From Bacillus sp. V3B (GTDB taxonomy: Bacteria; Bacillota; Bacilli; Bacillales; Cytobacillaceae), in assembly GCF_024494465.1 (NCBI RefSeq), contig NZ_JAETXM010000001.1, forward strand, positions 620,001 through 684,000: a stretch of 64,000 nucleotides of DNA. Direction: 5' to 3'. Below are positions 36,794 through 45,989 of this stretch, piece by piece (positions within the stretch are counted from its first letter, which is position 1; the number at the start of each line of letters is the position of its first letter). The notes under the pieces were generated by a model. It saw only the letters and a list, made by a program, of their open reading frames with translations. It had not been told where the DNA came from and searched no databases. A program made the translations under genes and the position numbers.

Positions 36794-37576
36794 TTGACTC
36801 GAAACAAAGTAGAAATTTGCGGTGTTGATACATCAAAGCTTCCAGTATTGAAAAACGAAGAAATGAGACTACTCTTCAAGCAAATGCAACAAGATGGGGA
36901 TATATCCGCACGTGAAAAGCTCGTTAACGGAAATCTTCGCCTCGTTTTAAGTGTTATTCAACGATTCAATAATAGAGGCGAGTTTGTTGATGATCTTTTC
37001 CAAGTGGGCTGTATAGGTCTTATGAAATCAATTGATAATTTTGATTTAGGTCAAAACGTGAAGTTTTCCACCTATGCTGTTCCGATGATTATCGGAGAAA
37101 TAAGACGTTACTTGCGTGATAACAACCCGATACGTGTCTCTCGCTCATTGCGTGATATTGCTTACAAGGCGTTACAAGTACGGGAACGATTAATGAGTAA
37201 AACATCACGTGAACCTACAGCTGAAGAAATTGCAAAAGAACTTGATGTTCCACATGAAGAAATTGTATTTGCACTAGATGCCATACAAGATCCAGTTTCT
37301 CTTTTTGAACCTATCTATAATGATGGTGGAGATCCGATTTTTGTCATGGATCAATTGAGTGATGAAAAAAACAAAGATATTAATTGGATTGAAGAAATTG
37401 CTCTTAAGGAAGGCATGCGGAGATTGAATGAACGGGAAAAGCTGATACTACGAAAGAGATTTTTTCAAGGAAAAACACAAATGGAAGTGGCAGAAGAAAT
37501 CGGTATTTCTCAAGCCCAGGTTTCTAGGCTAGAAAAAGCTGCCATTAAACAAATGAATAAAAATATCCAAAGTTAA
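36794..37576 (+). CDS. sigG: RNA polymerase sigma-G (late forespore)
   Basis: 260 residues, nearly identical in motif content to B. subtilis sigma-G: (M)TRNKVEICGVDTSKLPVL at the N-terminus, region 2 GNLRLVLSVIQRFNNRGEFVDDLFQVGCIGLMKSIDNF, region 3 SRSLRDIAYKALQVRERL and region 4 GISQAQVSRLEKAAIKQMNKNI. It directs late forespore genes. The TTG at 36794 is preceded by AAGGAGGG at 8 nt; the upstream in-frame start at 36743 lies within the sigma-F promoter. Confidence 0.97.
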   Translation: MTRNKVEICGVDTSKLPVLKNEEMRLLFKQMQQDGDISAREKLVNGNLRLVLSVIQRFNNRGEFVDDLFQVGCIGLMKSIDNFDLGQNVKFSTYAVPMIIGEIRRYLRDNNPIRVSRSLRDIAYKALQVRERLMSKTSREPTAEEIAKELDVPHEEIVFALDAIQDPVSLFEPIYNDGGDPIFVMDQLSDEKNKDINWIEEIALKEGMRRLNEREKLILRKRFFQGKTQMEVAEEIGISQAQVSRLEKAAIKQMNKNIQS

Positions 37577-37603
37577 GCTGCCAATCATGATGGCAGCTTT
37601 TTT
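37575..37603 (+). terminator. Terminator after sigG
   Basis: 9-bp stem AAGCTGCCA (37575-37583) with TGGCAGCTT (37591-37599) and T-run. It begins within the sigG stop codon. Confidence 0.9.
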
Positions 37604-37702
37604 AATGAGCTAAACAGTATAACGCTTATGCTTATTATCGATAGGCAGGCCCTTGCGCTTTTTTATTTTTCTTTCTCAGAATATACATTTTTACTGTAAG
37701 TC

Positions 37703-37720
37703 TATTCATATATATGAATA
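37703..37720. repeat. 18-bp perfect palindrome upstream of ylmC
   Basis: TATTCATATATATGAATA reads the same on both strands and ends 24 bp before the ylmC ATG. It has no U-tract. It may be an operator; no matching promoter boxes were identified around it. Confidence 0.6.
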
Positions 37721-37744
37721 AGGCTAACTCTAGGAGTGAGAAGT

Positions 37745-38014
37745 ATGGTGAGAATCTCTGAGTTTCAACTAAAAGATGTGGTAAATGTTTCAGATGGAAA
37801 AAAATTAGGGAATATTGGAGATATTGAGATCAACGTACTAACTGGGAAAATTGATGCTATTATTATTTCAGGGTCAGGTAAAATACTTGGTTTTTTTGGA
37901 AAAGATGAAGATATTATTATTCCGTGGACGAATATATTAAAAATCGGTGAAGATGTTATACTCGTTCGATATAAAGAAGTTGGAGAATACAAAATAAGTG
38001 AAGAAGAGGCATAA
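37745..38014 (+). CDS. ylmC: YlmC/YmxH family PRC-barrel protein
   Basis: 89 residues, a single PRC-barrel-like domain: SEFQLKDVVNVSDGKKLGNIGDIEINVLTG and ILGFFGKDEDIIIPWTNILKIGEDVILVR. Function unknown; the family is found in spore formers next to sporulation sigma genes. The ATG at 37745 follows AGGAGTGA. First gene of a set running to ylmG. Confidence 0.88.
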   Translation: MVRISEFQLKDVVNVSDGKKLGNIGDIEINVLTGKIDAIIISGSGKILGFFGKDEDIIIPWTNILKIGEDVILVRYKEVGEYKISEEEA

Positions 38015-38086
38015 TCTGCTATTATTACTGTAAAGGATCCTTGTTATGTGATAAAATAATACAATATAAAAAGAAGAGGTATAAGA

Positions 38087-38911
38087 ATGGAGCCTTTTGT
38101 TTTAAGAGAAAAAGAATATTTTATTTTAGAGGATTGGGATAGGCAATTTCCAAACTTAACAGTAGGTTTTACAACTAAAAATGGTGGGAATAGTAAAGGG
38201 GATTTTACAAACTTGAATGTTGGCTTTCATGTAGAGGATAGGAAATCGACTGTTTGTGAAAACCGTAACCAGCTAGCGGAAAAGCTAGCTTTTCCGCTAG
38301 CTGGTTGGATAGGTGCACAACAAACACATGAAGTGAAAATTAAAAAAGCAACAAAGTATGATAAGGGTAAAGGCGCAAATGACTATGAGAGTGCCTTTGG
38401 ACATACAGACGGTTTTTTTACCTTTGATTCCGGAATATTACTTACTTTATGTTATGCTGATTGTGTTCCGCTTTATTTCTTGCATCCTGAATCAGGAGCA
38501 GTTGGGGTTGCTCACGCTGGGTGGAAAGGAACAGTACATGGAATTGCCGAGGAAATGATTCGTACATTTCAAGAAGAGGGATTAAAAGTAAATGACATTT
38601 TAGTGGCAATTGGCCCGTCAATATGCGAAAATTGTTATATCGTTGATGATCATGTAATAAAATTAGTAGAAAACAGACTAGAAGGTGTCGAAAGAAAACC
38701 CTATAATTTAATTAGTGACCATCAATACAAACTAAATTTAAAGGAATGTAATAAAGAAATTCTTTTGAATACAGGCATACTAGAAGAGCATATCTCTATG
38801 ACGAATCTATGTACCAGCTGTCAGGCGGACCATTTTTTTTCACATCGAAGAGATCAAGGGAAAACTGGACGTATGATGAGCTTTATCGGCTGGAAGGAGG
38901 ACATCCAGTAA
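38087..38911 (+). CDS. ylmD: YlmD, PgeF/laccase-domain (DUF152) protein
   Basis: 274-residue purine-nucleoside-phosphorylase/peptidoglycan-editing (PgeF) family protein. Metal-binding His/Cys motifs are seen: [33 protein letters not shown] and [28 protein letters not shown]. Members act on purine nucleosides in vitro, and PgeF removes wrongly incorporated residues from UDP-MurNAc peptides. Odd feature: a perfect 40-bp palindrome within the coding sequence at 38267-38306 (see separate entry). Confidence 0.92.
   Translation: MEPFVLREKEYFILEDWDRQFPNLTVGFTTKNGGNSKGDFTNLNVGFHVEDRKSTVCENRNQLAEKLAFPLAGWIGAQQTHEVKIKKATKYDKGKGANDYESAFGHTDGFFTFDSGILLTLCYADCVPLYFLHPESGAVGVAHAGWKGTVHGIAEEMIRTFQEEGLKVNDILVAIGPSICENCYIVDDHVIKLVENRLEGVERKPYNLISDHQYKLNLKECNKEILLNTGILEEHISMTNLCTSCQADHFFSHRRDQGKTGRMMSFIGWKEDIQ
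38267..38306. repeat. Perfect 40-bp palindrome inside ylmD
   Basis: Each 20-base arm (AACCAGCTAGCGGAAAAGCT and its reverse complement) is exact, with the centre between 38286 and 38287. In mRNA it would form a very stable hairpin about 180 nt into the gene. It encodes [14 protein letters not shown], which looks like normal family sequence, so the frame is kept. Confidence 0.9.
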
Positions 38912-38915
38912 AAAT

Positions 38916-39590
38916 ATGAAAGTAGCAGATAATTTACAAACGATTAAAGAAATGATTACAGCTGCATGTGAGAAATCGCATCGTAAACCAGAAGAAATTA
39001 AAATCATTGCTGTTACCAAATATGTATCGATTGACCGTGCAACAGAAGCGCTAGAAGCAGGTATAGTGGATCTTGGTGAAAATCGTGAAGAAGGCTTAAC
39101 TCCAAAATGGGAAGTCTTGCAGGACAAGCCAAACTGGCACTTTATTGGATCATTGCAAACACGAAAGGTAAAAAATATTATTGATAAAGTAGACTATATT
39201 CATTCACTTGATCGTTTGTCTTTAGCAAAAGAAATTAATAAGCGAGCAGAAAGTACAATTAAGTGTTTAGTCCAAGTGAATGTATCAGAAGAAGATTCAA
39301 AGCACGGAATGGCACCAGATCAAGTTAAGGATTTTATTGAACAATTAAAAGACTTACCACATATTGAGGTTGTCGGCTTGATGACGATGGCGCCATTAAC
39401 AGATGATCAACAGTTGCTACGTGAATGTTTCCGAAAGTTAAAAATTTTACAAATAGAAGTTCAACAAATGAAACGAAATTATGCACCATGTACAGAATTA
39501 TCGATGGGGATGTCAAATGATTTTTCAATAGCTATTGAAGAAGGTGCAACAATGGTGCGCATTGGAACAGCTCTAGTCGGGAAAGAATAG
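38916..39590 (+). CDS. ylmE: YlmE, YggS-family pyridoxal phosphate homeostasis protein
   Basis: 224-residue, PLP-binding single TIM-barrel protein. PLP lysine in IIAVTKYVS (Lys36), then [40 protein letters not shown] and the phosphate-binding [23 protein letters not shown]. It keeps vitamin B6 and amino-acid pools in balance. It lies 4 nt after ylmD and leads into sepF. Confidence 0.94.
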   Translation: MKVADNLQTIKEMITAACEKSHRKPEEIKIIAVTKYVSIDRATEALEAGIVDLGENREEGLTPKWEVLQDKPNWHFIGSLQTRKVKNIIDKVDYIHSLDRLSLAKEINKRAESTIKCLVQVNVSEEDSKHGMAPDQVKDFIEQLKDLPHIEVVGLMTMAPLTDDQQLLRECFRKLKILQIEVQQMKRNYAPCTELSMGMSNDFSIAIEEGATMVRIGTALVGKE

Positions 39591-39605
39591 TAGGAGGTTC
39601 AAAAT

Positions 39606-40052
39606 ATGAGCATAAAATCTAAATTTAAAACATTTTTCTTTTTAGATGATGAATATGCTGATAGTGAAGAAGGTCCATTTGAGGAAGAGTATGATGAACC
39701 GGATCAAAAACATAAGCCATCCCAGTCGGTACAAAAACAAAATGTTGTAAGTTTACAAAGTATACAAAAGTCTTCAAAAGTTGTGCTAGTCGAGCCGCGT
39801 GTGTATGCAGAAGCACAGGATATTGCAGATCAATTAAAAAACAGAAAAGCAGTTGTTGTGAATTTACAGCGGATTGAACGTGATCAAGCAAGAAGGATTG
39901 TGGATTTTTTGAGTGGGTCTGTGTATGCAATTGGTGGCGATATTCAAAAAGTCGGAACAGATATTTTTCTCTGTACACCAGACAATGTTGAAGTTTCCGG
40001 TAGTATTTCAGAATTTCTTCAAGAAAAAGAATTTGAACATTCGAGGTGGTAA
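39606..40052 (+). CDS. sepF: Cell division protein SepF
   Basis: 148 residues. An amphipathic N-terminal membrane helix ([16 protein letters not shown]), an acidic/Gln-rich linker (20-58), and a C-terminal dimerisation domain with [32 protein letters not shown] and [22 protein letters not shown]. It binds the FtsZ tail and membrane and organises the Z ring. The ATG at 39606 follows GGAGG. Confidence 0.95.
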   Translation: MSIKSKFKTFFFLDDEYADSEEGPFEEEYDEPDQKHKPSQSVQKQNVVSLQSIQKSSKVVLVEPRVYAEAQDIADQLKNRKAVVVNLQRIERDQARRIVDFLSGSVYAIGGDIQKVGTDIFLCTPDNVEVSGSISEFLQEKEFEHSRW

Positions 40053-40058
40053 TTGTAT

Positions 40059-40322
40059 ATGGGTTTTATCATTAGTTTATTATCAACATTGATTTATTAT
40101 TATTCATGGGCATTAATTATTTATATTTTGATGTCTTGGTTCCCGAATGCTCGTAGTTCAAGTATTGGACAATTTTTGGGCCGTATTTGTGAGCCTTACC
40201 TTGAACCATTTCGTCGTTTTATTCCACCGCTAGGGATGATTGATCTTTCACCAATTGTTGCATTTTTGGCTTTGAATTTTGCAACAGCAGGTTTAGGACA
40301 GTTAGCAAGGTGGATCGCATAA
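40059..40322 (+). CDS. ylmG: YggT-family membrane protein YlmG
   Basis: 87 residues with two membrane helices flanking the YggT motif [33 protein letters not shown]; the second span is [13 protein letters not shown]. It is linked to envelope and division genes, but its role is not established. The ATG at 40059 lies 9 nt after GAGGTGG; a TTG at 40053 would start on the base after the sepF stop. Confidence 0.9.
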   Translation: MGFIISLLSTLIYYYSWALIIYILMSWFPNARSSSIGQFLGRICEPYLEPFRRFIPPLGMIDLSPIVAFLALNFATAGLGQLARWIA

Positions 40323-40340
40323 GGGAAAGTAAGGAGCATA

Positions 40341-40373
40341 AAAAAAGGGGCTCATAAAATAGCCCCTTTTTTT
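40341..40373 (+). terminator. Terminator after ylmG
   Basis: An 11-bp stem (40342-40352 with 40361-40371) with an 8-nt loop and a long T-run. Confidence 0.9.
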
Positions 40374-40429
40374 ATTGATAAGAAACTTGAGAAGGGCGAT
40401 TGAGCTTTTCTGTTTAAAGGTGAAGGTAT

Positions 40430-41203
40430 ATGTCAATTTATCAACATTTTCGACCAGAAGAACGAAATTTTATTGATCAAGTGTTGAATTGGAAGGAATA
40501 TGTTGAGCAAACATATTCTCCAAAGTTAACGGATTTTCTTGACCCCCGAGAACAACAAATTGTTAAAATAATTATTGGCGGGCAAGCAGACTTGAAATGG
40601 GCATTTTTGGGTGGATCAGATCAATCGGAGAGGAAGCGAGCCTTCTTATTTCCAGAATATCATCAACTTGAAGAAGATGATTTTAAGATTACACTATTTG
40701 AAATACATTATCCCCAAAAATTTATAAACCTCACACACCCGCAAGTTTTAGGGAGTTTAATGTCTCTTGGATTGAAACGGGAAAAGTTTGGAGATATTGT
40801 CACAGTTGGAGAGCGAATTCAATTTTTTTGTGCTGAAGAAGTAGCGAACTACGTGAATTTGGAATTACAGTCAGTTGGTAGAGCAAAAGTTGAATTAATA
40901 CAGAAACCGTTAGCTGAAGGACTCATTCAAGAAGATCATTGGAACGAGCAGATTGATACAGTTTCATCATTACGGCTTGACACGGTGATCGCTTCGTTAT
41001 TTAAATTATCAAGACAGAAATCACAAGCTTTAATAGGTTCTGGACTTGTTAAAGTGAATTGGACATGTATTGAAAATGCAGCTTTTGAATGTGGAGAGGG
41101 AGATACAATTTCTGTTCGTGGCTATGGTCGTGGTAAAATTTTTTCAATTGAAGGAAAAACAAAAAAAGATAAATGGCGAATTTTTATCGGACGACAAAAA
41201 TAA
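40430..41203 (+). CDS. ylmH: YlmH, S4-domain RNA-binding protein (ribosome quality control)
   Basis: 257 residues. An N-terminal globular part (HFRPEERNFIDQVL, FLDPREQQIVKIII) and a C-terminal S4 domain (LRLDTVIASLFKLSRQKSQALIGSGLVKVNW, about 183-213). In B. subtilis YlmH overlaps in function with RqcP: it binds peptidyl-tRNA-bearing 50S subunits during alanine tailing by RqcH, which is also encoded in this window. The ATG at 40430 follows AAAGGTGAAGG. Confidence 0.92.
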   Translation: MSIYQHFRPEERNFIDQVLNWKEYVEQTYSPKLTDFLDPREQQIVKIIIGGQADLKWAFLGGSDQSERKRAFLFPEYHQLEEDDFKITLFEIHYPQKFINLTHPQVLGSLMSLGLKREKFGDIVTVGERIQFFCAEEVANYVNLELQSVGRAKVELIQKPLAEGLIQEDHWNEQIDTVSSLRLDTVIASLFKLSRQKSQALIGSGLVKVNWTCIENAAFECGEGDTISVRGYGRGKIFSIEGKTKKDKWRIFIGRQK

Positions 41204-41232
41204 TCTTTTTTCAGCAGGAATATCCATTAATT

Positions 41233-41239
41233 TGTCGAA
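41233..41239 (+). promoter_or_regulatory. Perfect Spo0A box upstream of divIVA
   Basis: TGTCGAA, the exact 0A-box core, lies 52 bp before the divIVA start. A single 7-bp match can occur by chance, so this is tentative. Confidence 0.35.
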
Positions 41240-41290
41240 AAAGAAAGAGTACACTGCATACAGGACAGAAAATACTCGGGAGGTGGCAAA

Positions 41291-41806
41291 ATGCCATTAA
41301 CACCATTGGATATACATAATAAGGAATTTAGCAAAGGATTCCGGGGATATGATGAGGATGAAGTAAATGAATTCCTTGATCAAGTCATTAAAGATTATGA
41401 AATGGTCATTCGTGAAAAAAAGGAATTAGAAGAACGATTAAACGATATGACTGAAAGAATGGGACATTTTAATTCGATTGAAGAAACGCTCAATAAATCA
41501 ATTTTAATTGCTCAGGAAGCAGCGGAAGAAGTAAAGCGAAATGCACAAAAAGAAGCGAAGCTCATTATTAAAGAGGCAGAGAAAAATTCTGACCGAATTG
41601 TGAATGAGTCCCTTTCAAAGGCAAGAAAAATTGCTCTTGAAATTGAAGAGTTGAAAAAACAATCGAAAGTATTTCGTACCCGTTTTAAAATGTTAATTGA
41701 AGCACAACTTGATTTACTAGATCATGATGACTGGGATCATTTGCTTGAGTATGAACTAGATGCAACTGATCTAAAATCGACACAAGAAGAAGATTCCTTA
41801 GCTTGA
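41291..41806 (+). CDS. divIVA: Cell pole and division protein DivIVA
   Basis: 171 residues. The N-terminal membrane-binding domain reads PLTPLDIHNKEFSKGFRGYDEDEVNEFLDQVIKDYE, including the Phe-Arg tip; a coiled coil fills residues 35-150, and an acidic tail follows. It marks curved membrane at septa and poles, recruits MinJ/MinCD in growth and RacA in sporulation. The ATG at 41291 follows GGGAGGTGG. Its TGA stop lies inside the ileS promoter -35 box. Confidence 0.95.
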   Translation: MPLTPLDIHNKEFSKGFRGYDEDEVNEFLDQVIKDYEMVIREKKELEERLNDMTERMGHFNSIEETLNKSILIAQEAAEEVKRNAQKEAKLIIKEAEKNSDRIVNESLSKARKIALEIEELKKQSKVFRTRFKMLIEAQLDLLDHDDWDHLLEYELDATDLKSTQEEDSLA

Positions 41807-41832
41807 CGATTACTAGTAAAAAGGCATATAAT
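41803..41832 (+). promoter_or_regulatory. Sigma-A promoter for the ileS T-box transcript
   Basis: TTGACG (41803-41808), 18-bp spacer and TATAAT (41827-41832). The -35 box overlaps the divIVA stop codon. Transcription would start about 30 bp before the leader's Stem I. Confidence 0.85.
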
Positions 41833-41864
41833 CTTATAAAAAGTTTTTAATATATGATGATTAG

Positions 41865-42115
41865 ACGTTGATAGGGGTAGTACAGCTTATAAGACTTATT
41901 ATTAGCGAATCGGGGATGGTGAAAGCTCGATATAAGTATAAGTTTGGAAAATCGCCCTTGAGTTCCTAGCTGAAACTGTTTACAACAAGAATTAAGCTAA
42001 GGCGTTTCATTCGCGTTAAGGATGCTTTTGAGCGGATAGATATTGTCTATCTACAAGGGTGGTACCGCGGGAAATAAAACCTTCTCGTCCCTTTTTGGGA
42101 TGAGAAGGTTTTTTG
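41865..42115 (+). promoter_or_regulatory. T-box riboswitch, isoleucine (AUC specifier), upstream of ileS
   Basis: Stem I carries GGGGATGGTGAAAGCTC in its distal part, and GGAAAATCGCCCTTGAG on its 3' side, in which ATC at 41951-41953 fits the isoleucine specifier codon. The T-box AAGGGTGGTACCGCG is exact at 42055-42069, with TGGT pairing to the uncharged tRNA end (discriminator A). The terminator is a 14-bp stem, 42079-42092 with 42097-42110, plus T-run. Uncharged tRNA-Ile would favour the antiterminator and ileS expression. Confidence 0.95.
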
Positions 42116-42217
42116 TATTGTTAAAGAAAGATACTTACATCCCGATAGAGTGATAAAACAAAGTGTGTATGATTGCTTAGTTATGAAAAGCTAATTACAG
42201 TAAATGGAGGAAATCAA

Positions 42218-44989
42218 ATGGATTATAAAGATACCTTATTGATGCCAAAAACAGAATTTCCAATGCGTGGAAATTTACCTAAAAGAGAGCCTGAAATGCA
42301 ACAAAAATGGGGAGAAATGGATATTTATCGACTGGTTCAAGAAAGAACGAAAGATCGCCCAATGTTTGTTTTACATGATGGGCCTCCTTATGCAAATGGT
42401 GATATCCATATGGGGCATGCACTGAATAAAATTTTGAAGGACTTTATTGTTCGTTATAAATCGATGAGTGGTTATAATGCCCCTTATGTTCCGGGTTGGG
42501 ATACTCATGGTTTACCAATTGAACAGGCTTTGACAAACAAGGGTGTTAAGCGAAAAGAGATGTCAGTAGCTGAATTCAGAACACTTTGTGAAAAGTATGC
42601 ATATGAGCAAATTGATAGTCAGCGCACACAATTTAAAAGTTTGGGTGTCCGTGGTGATTGGGATAATCCTTACATTACGTTGAAACCAGCTTATGAAGCA
42701 CAGCAAATTAAAGTGTTTGGTGAAATGGCGAAAAAAGGCTATATTTATAAAGGTTTAAAACCAGTTTATTGGTCCCCATCAAGTGAGTCAGCATTGGCTG
42801 AGGCTGAAATTGAATATAAAGATAAAAAATCTCCATCTATTTATGTTGGTTTTAATGTGAAAGATGGAAAAGGTATTTTGGATACAGATGTGCAAATCAT
42901 CATCTGGACAACAACTCCGTGGACAATACCAGCAAACCTTGGTATTTGTGTTCACCCAGAGCTAACCTATGTTGTTGTTGAAGCAAAAGGACAAAAATAC
43001 CTTGTTGCCGAGGAACTACTGGAATCTGTCAAAAATGAAATTGGTTGGGAAGAGACTTCTGTTCTAAAAACGATAAAAGGGATAGAACTAGATCAGGTTG
43101 TGACAACACATCCTATTTATAATCGTGATTCTCTTGTTATGCTTGGTGATCACGTAACCATTGAAGCGGGAACAGGCTGTGTTCATACTGCACCAGGACA
43201 CGGGGAAGATGACTTTTATGTTGGGCAGAAATACGGTTTAGACGTATTGTGTCCAGTTGATGGAAAAGGTGTTATGACGGATGAAGCAGAAGGATTTACT
43301 GGTTTATTTTATGATAAAGCAAATAAAGCCATTACAGAAAAGCTAGAGGAAGTAGGAGCGTTATTATCACTTACTTTTATTACGCACTCTTATCCACATG
43401 ATTGGAGAACGAAAAAACCAGTCATTTACCGTGCAACTGCGCAATGGTTTGCATCTATTAAAGACTTCCGTGATGATTTGTTACAAGCTGTGAAAGAAAC
43501 AAAGTGGGTCCCTGCTTGGGGAGAAACAAGATTGTTTAACATGGTTCGTGATCGTGGTGACTGGTGTATTTCTCGTCAACGTGCATGGGGTGTTCCAATT
43601 CCAGTCTTTTATGCTGAAAATGGAGAACCGATTATTACAGATGAAACAATTGAACACGTTTCAGGTTTATTCCGTGAGCATGGTTCAAATATTTGGTTTG
43701 AACGGGAGGCGAAGGAGCTACTTCCAGAAGGATTCACACATGAGGGTAGCCCAAACGGTGAATTTACGAAAGAAACAGATATTATGGATGTGTGGTTTGA
43801 CTCTGGTTCATCACACCAAGCTGTTTTGGAAGAACGTGATGACTTGCAGCGTCCAGCTGATTTATATTTAGAAGGGTCTGACCAATATCGTGGTTGGTTT
43901 AACTCATCGTTGTCAACAGGTGTAGCTGTAACAGGAAAAGCACCATATAAAGGTGTATTAAGCCATGGCTTTGCATTGGACGGCGAAGGTAGAAAAATGA
44001 GTAAGTCAATCGGAAATGTTGTTGTACCATCTAAAGTAATGAAGCAATTAGGTGCTGATATTCTAAGACTTTGGGTAGCTTCCGTTGATTACCAGGCAGA
44101 TGTTCGTGTATCTGATGCTATTTTAAAGCAAGTGGCTGAAGTATATCGAAAAATTCGTAATACATTCCGCTTTTTACTTGGTAACTTGGCTGACTTCAAT
44201 CCAGATACACATGCAGTTGCTTATGAAAATTTACGTGAAGTGGATCAGTTCATGCTCGTAAAATTAAATAATCTTGTGCAACAAGTCCGTGATCACTACG
44301 AAAATTATGAATATGCCACTATTTATCATGCTGTAAATAATTTTTGTACGCTTGACTTGAGTGCTTTCTATCTTGATTTTGCAAAGGATGTTCTTTACAT
44401 TGAAGCAAAAGATCAATCTGACCGTCGAGCCATTCAAACCGTGTTATATGAGAGTTTACTTTCATTGACAAAACTAGTCTCACCAATCTTGTCTCATACA
44501 GCAGATGAGGTATGGGAATTTATACCATCTGCGCAAGAGAAAAGTGTTCAACTAACTGATTTTCCAGTGGCACAGGACTTTCCAAATTCACAGGAATTAC
44601 TTGCTAAATGGTCAAAGTTTATGGATCTTCGTGATGACGTATTAAAAGCACTTGAAGAAGCGCGGAATGAAAAGGTCATTGGTAAATCATTGGCAGCAAA
44701 AGTAGAAGTTTATGTAAATGCTGATACAAAGAATCTGCTTGATTCTATTCATGAAAATTTACAACAACTTTTCATCGTCTCTGAATTTGAAGTAGCTGGT
44801 GACTATGATAAAGCACCAGAAAAAGCGATTAAACTTGAATATGCAGCAATTATGATTTCTAAAGCAGAAGGTGAAACATGTGAGAGGTGCTGGACAGTAA
44901 CGCCACATGTCGGTGAAAAAGAGAGTCATCCAACACTTTGCCCTCGTTGTGCTGAAGTCGTAACAGAACATTATAACCACCTAGTTTAA
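42218..44989 (+). CDS. ileS: Isoleucyl-tRNA synthetase (bacterial type 1)
   Basis: 923 residues, class I. HIGH motif as HMGH at 64-67, KMSKS exact at 593-597, the CP1 editing domain between them ([11 protein letters not shown] and [11 protein letters not shown]), and a C-terminal zinc finger CERCW...CPRC. It charges tRNA-Ile and edits valine. The ATG at 42218 follows TGGAGG; the frame upstream to 42173 lacks conserved sequence. The C-terminal zinc finger points to the ordinary IleS1 type rather than the mupirocin-insensitive type. Confidence 0.97.
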   Translation: MDYKDTLLMPKTEFPMRGNLPKREPEMQQKWGEMDIYRLVQERTKDRPMFVLHDGPPYANGDIHMGHALNKILKDFIVRYKSMSGYNAPYVPGWDTHGLPIEQALTNKGVKRKEMSVAEFRTLCEKYAYEQIDSQRTQFKSLGVRGDWDNPYITLKPAYEAQQIKVFGEMAKKGYIYKGLKPVYWSPSSESALAEAEIEYKDKKSPSIYVGFNVKDGKGILDTDVQIIIWTTTPWTIPANLGICVHPELTYVVVEAKGQKYLVAEELLESVKNEIGWEETSVLKTIKGIELDQVVTTHPIYNRDSLVMLGDHVTIEAGTGCVHTAPGHGEDDFYVGQKYGLDVLCPVDGKGVMTDEAEGFTGLFYDKANKAITEKLEEVGALLSLTFITHSYPHDWRTKKPVIYRATAQWFASIKDFRDDLLQAVKETKWVPAWGETRLFNMVRDRGDWCISRQRAWGVPIPVFYAENGEPIITDETIEHVSGLFREHGSNIWFEREAKELLPEGFTHEGSPNGEFTKETDIMDVWFDSGSSHQAVLEERDDLQRPADLYLEGSDQYRGWFNSSLSTGVAVTGKAPYKGVLSHGFALDGEGRKMSKSIGNVVVPSKVMKQLGADILRLWVASVDYQADVRVSDAILKQVAEVYRKIRNTFRFLLGNLADFNPDTHAVAYENLREVDQFMLVKLNNLVQQVRDHYENYEYATIYHAVNNFCTLDLSAFYLDFAKDVLYIEAKDQSDRRAIQTVLYESLLSLTKLVSPILSHTADEVWEFIPSAQEKSVQLTDFPVAQDFPNSQELLAKWSKFMDLRDDVLKALEEARNEKVIGKSLAAKVEVYVNADTKNLLDSIHENLQQLFIVSEFEVAGDYDKAPEKAIKLEYAAIMISKAEGETCERCWTVTPHVGEKESHPTLCPRCAEVVTEHYNHLV

Positions 44990-45000
44990 TTTGATGAAAA

Positions 45001-45029
45001 AAAGGCAAACATTTTGTTTGCCTTTTTTT
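45001..45029 (+). terminator. Terminator after ileS
   Basis: Stem AAAGGCAAAC (45001-45010) with GTTTGCCTTT (45016-45025), 5-nt loop, T-run. Confidence 0.92.
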
Positions 45030-45141
45030 CGTAAAATCTTCCTTCTTCGTTAATTCTTGTGCAGCTTGTCAAATCTTTTTCCGTGTTTGAAAATAACCTC
45101 CGGGAATGATAAAGAGTACCATATGAAACGGAGGGGAAGAC

Positions 45142-45426
45142 ATGGATCAAAATATATATGAAATCTATTCAGAACTCCGTAAAACAAAAGAAGAATTAGT
45201 ACAACGATTGAAAAATAAACAATGTTCACCTCTAGTTAAACCATATATAGAAGGAGAACTGAAAGATATTGAAACCGCACTTCAGAAATTAGAAACAGGC
45301 ACCTTTGGAACATGTGAAATATCTGGGGAACTGATCCCAAAAGAGTTGTTAACGATCATACCTACGCTTAAATCAATCGATGATTGTAAAACAGTTAGTT
45401 ATTTTATTCGAAAAGCATCCTCTTAA
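45142..45426 (+). CDS. ylyA: YlyA, DksA/TraR-like RNA polymerase-binding protein
   Basis: 94 residues in the YlyA position between ileS and lspA. A helical N-terminus (about 1-60, coiled coil) is followed by the DksA/TraR-like tail LETGTFGTCEISGELIPKEL...IPTLKSIDDCKTV. Only two of the four zinc-finger cysteines remain (positions 2 and 3 are Ser and Ile). B. subtilis YlyA binds RNA polymerase and supports sigma-G dependent germination genes. The ATG at 45142 follows GGAGGGG. Confidence 0.85.
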   Translation: MDQNIYEIYSELRKTKEELVQRLKNKQCSPLVKPYIEGELKDIETALQKLETGTFGTCEISGELIPKELLTIIPTLKSIDDCKTVSYFIRKASS

Positions 45427-45497
45427 TAGTTCCGCTATCGTTTTCATCTTTAGTATGCTAAAATGCAAAGGAGAATCTATTTTTGGGGGTTACCTTT

Positions 45498-45989
45498 GTG
45501 TTTTATTACATAATTGCCTTTTTTGTAGTTGCCATAGATCAATTGACTAAATGGCTCATCGTTAAAAACATGGATTTAGGAGAGAGTATAACTGTTATCG
45601 AGAATTTCTTGTACATCACTTCACACCGAAATCGTGGTGCTGCTTGGGGAATTTTGGAAGGGCAAATGTGGTTCTTTTACGTGATTACGGTAGTTGTCAT
45701 TATTGCGATTATTTACTATATGAAAAAAGCAGAAAAGGAAGGCTCTCTTTTTAGACTTTCACTAGCATTGATACTCGGAGGAGCAATTGGAAACTTTATT
45801 GATCGTGTTTTTCATCAAGAAGTTGTAGACTTTATTAATACGTATCCTTTTGGCTATAACTTTCCGATTTTTAATATTGCAGATTCCGCCCTCGTAATTG
45901 GAGTTTCGGTATTAATCGTATATATGCTACTAGAAGAGAAAAAAGCAAAGGAGAAAGCAAATGCAGAAAGTGGAACACACGGTTCTTGA
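45498..45989 (+). CDS. lspA: Lipoprotein signal peptidase LspA (SPase II)
   Basis: 163 residues, four membrane spans. [18 protein letters not shown] near the N-terminus, [11 protein letters not shown], and the two catalytic aspartates in [12 protein letters not shown] and [11 protein letters not shown]. It removes prolipoprotein signal peptides. The GTG at 45498 lies 8 nt after GGGGGT and gives the usual start ([14 protein letters not shown]); a TTG at 45483 would add five residues. The end overlaps ylyB by 29 bp. Confidence 0.93.
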   Translation: MFYYIIAFFVVAIDQLTKWLIVKNMDLGESITVIENFLYITSHRNRGAAWGILEGQMWFFYVITVVVIIAIIYYMKKAEKEGSLFRLSLALILGGAIGNFIDRVFHQEVVDFINTYPFGYNFPIFNIADSALVIGVSVLIVYMLLEEKKAKEKANAESGTHGS

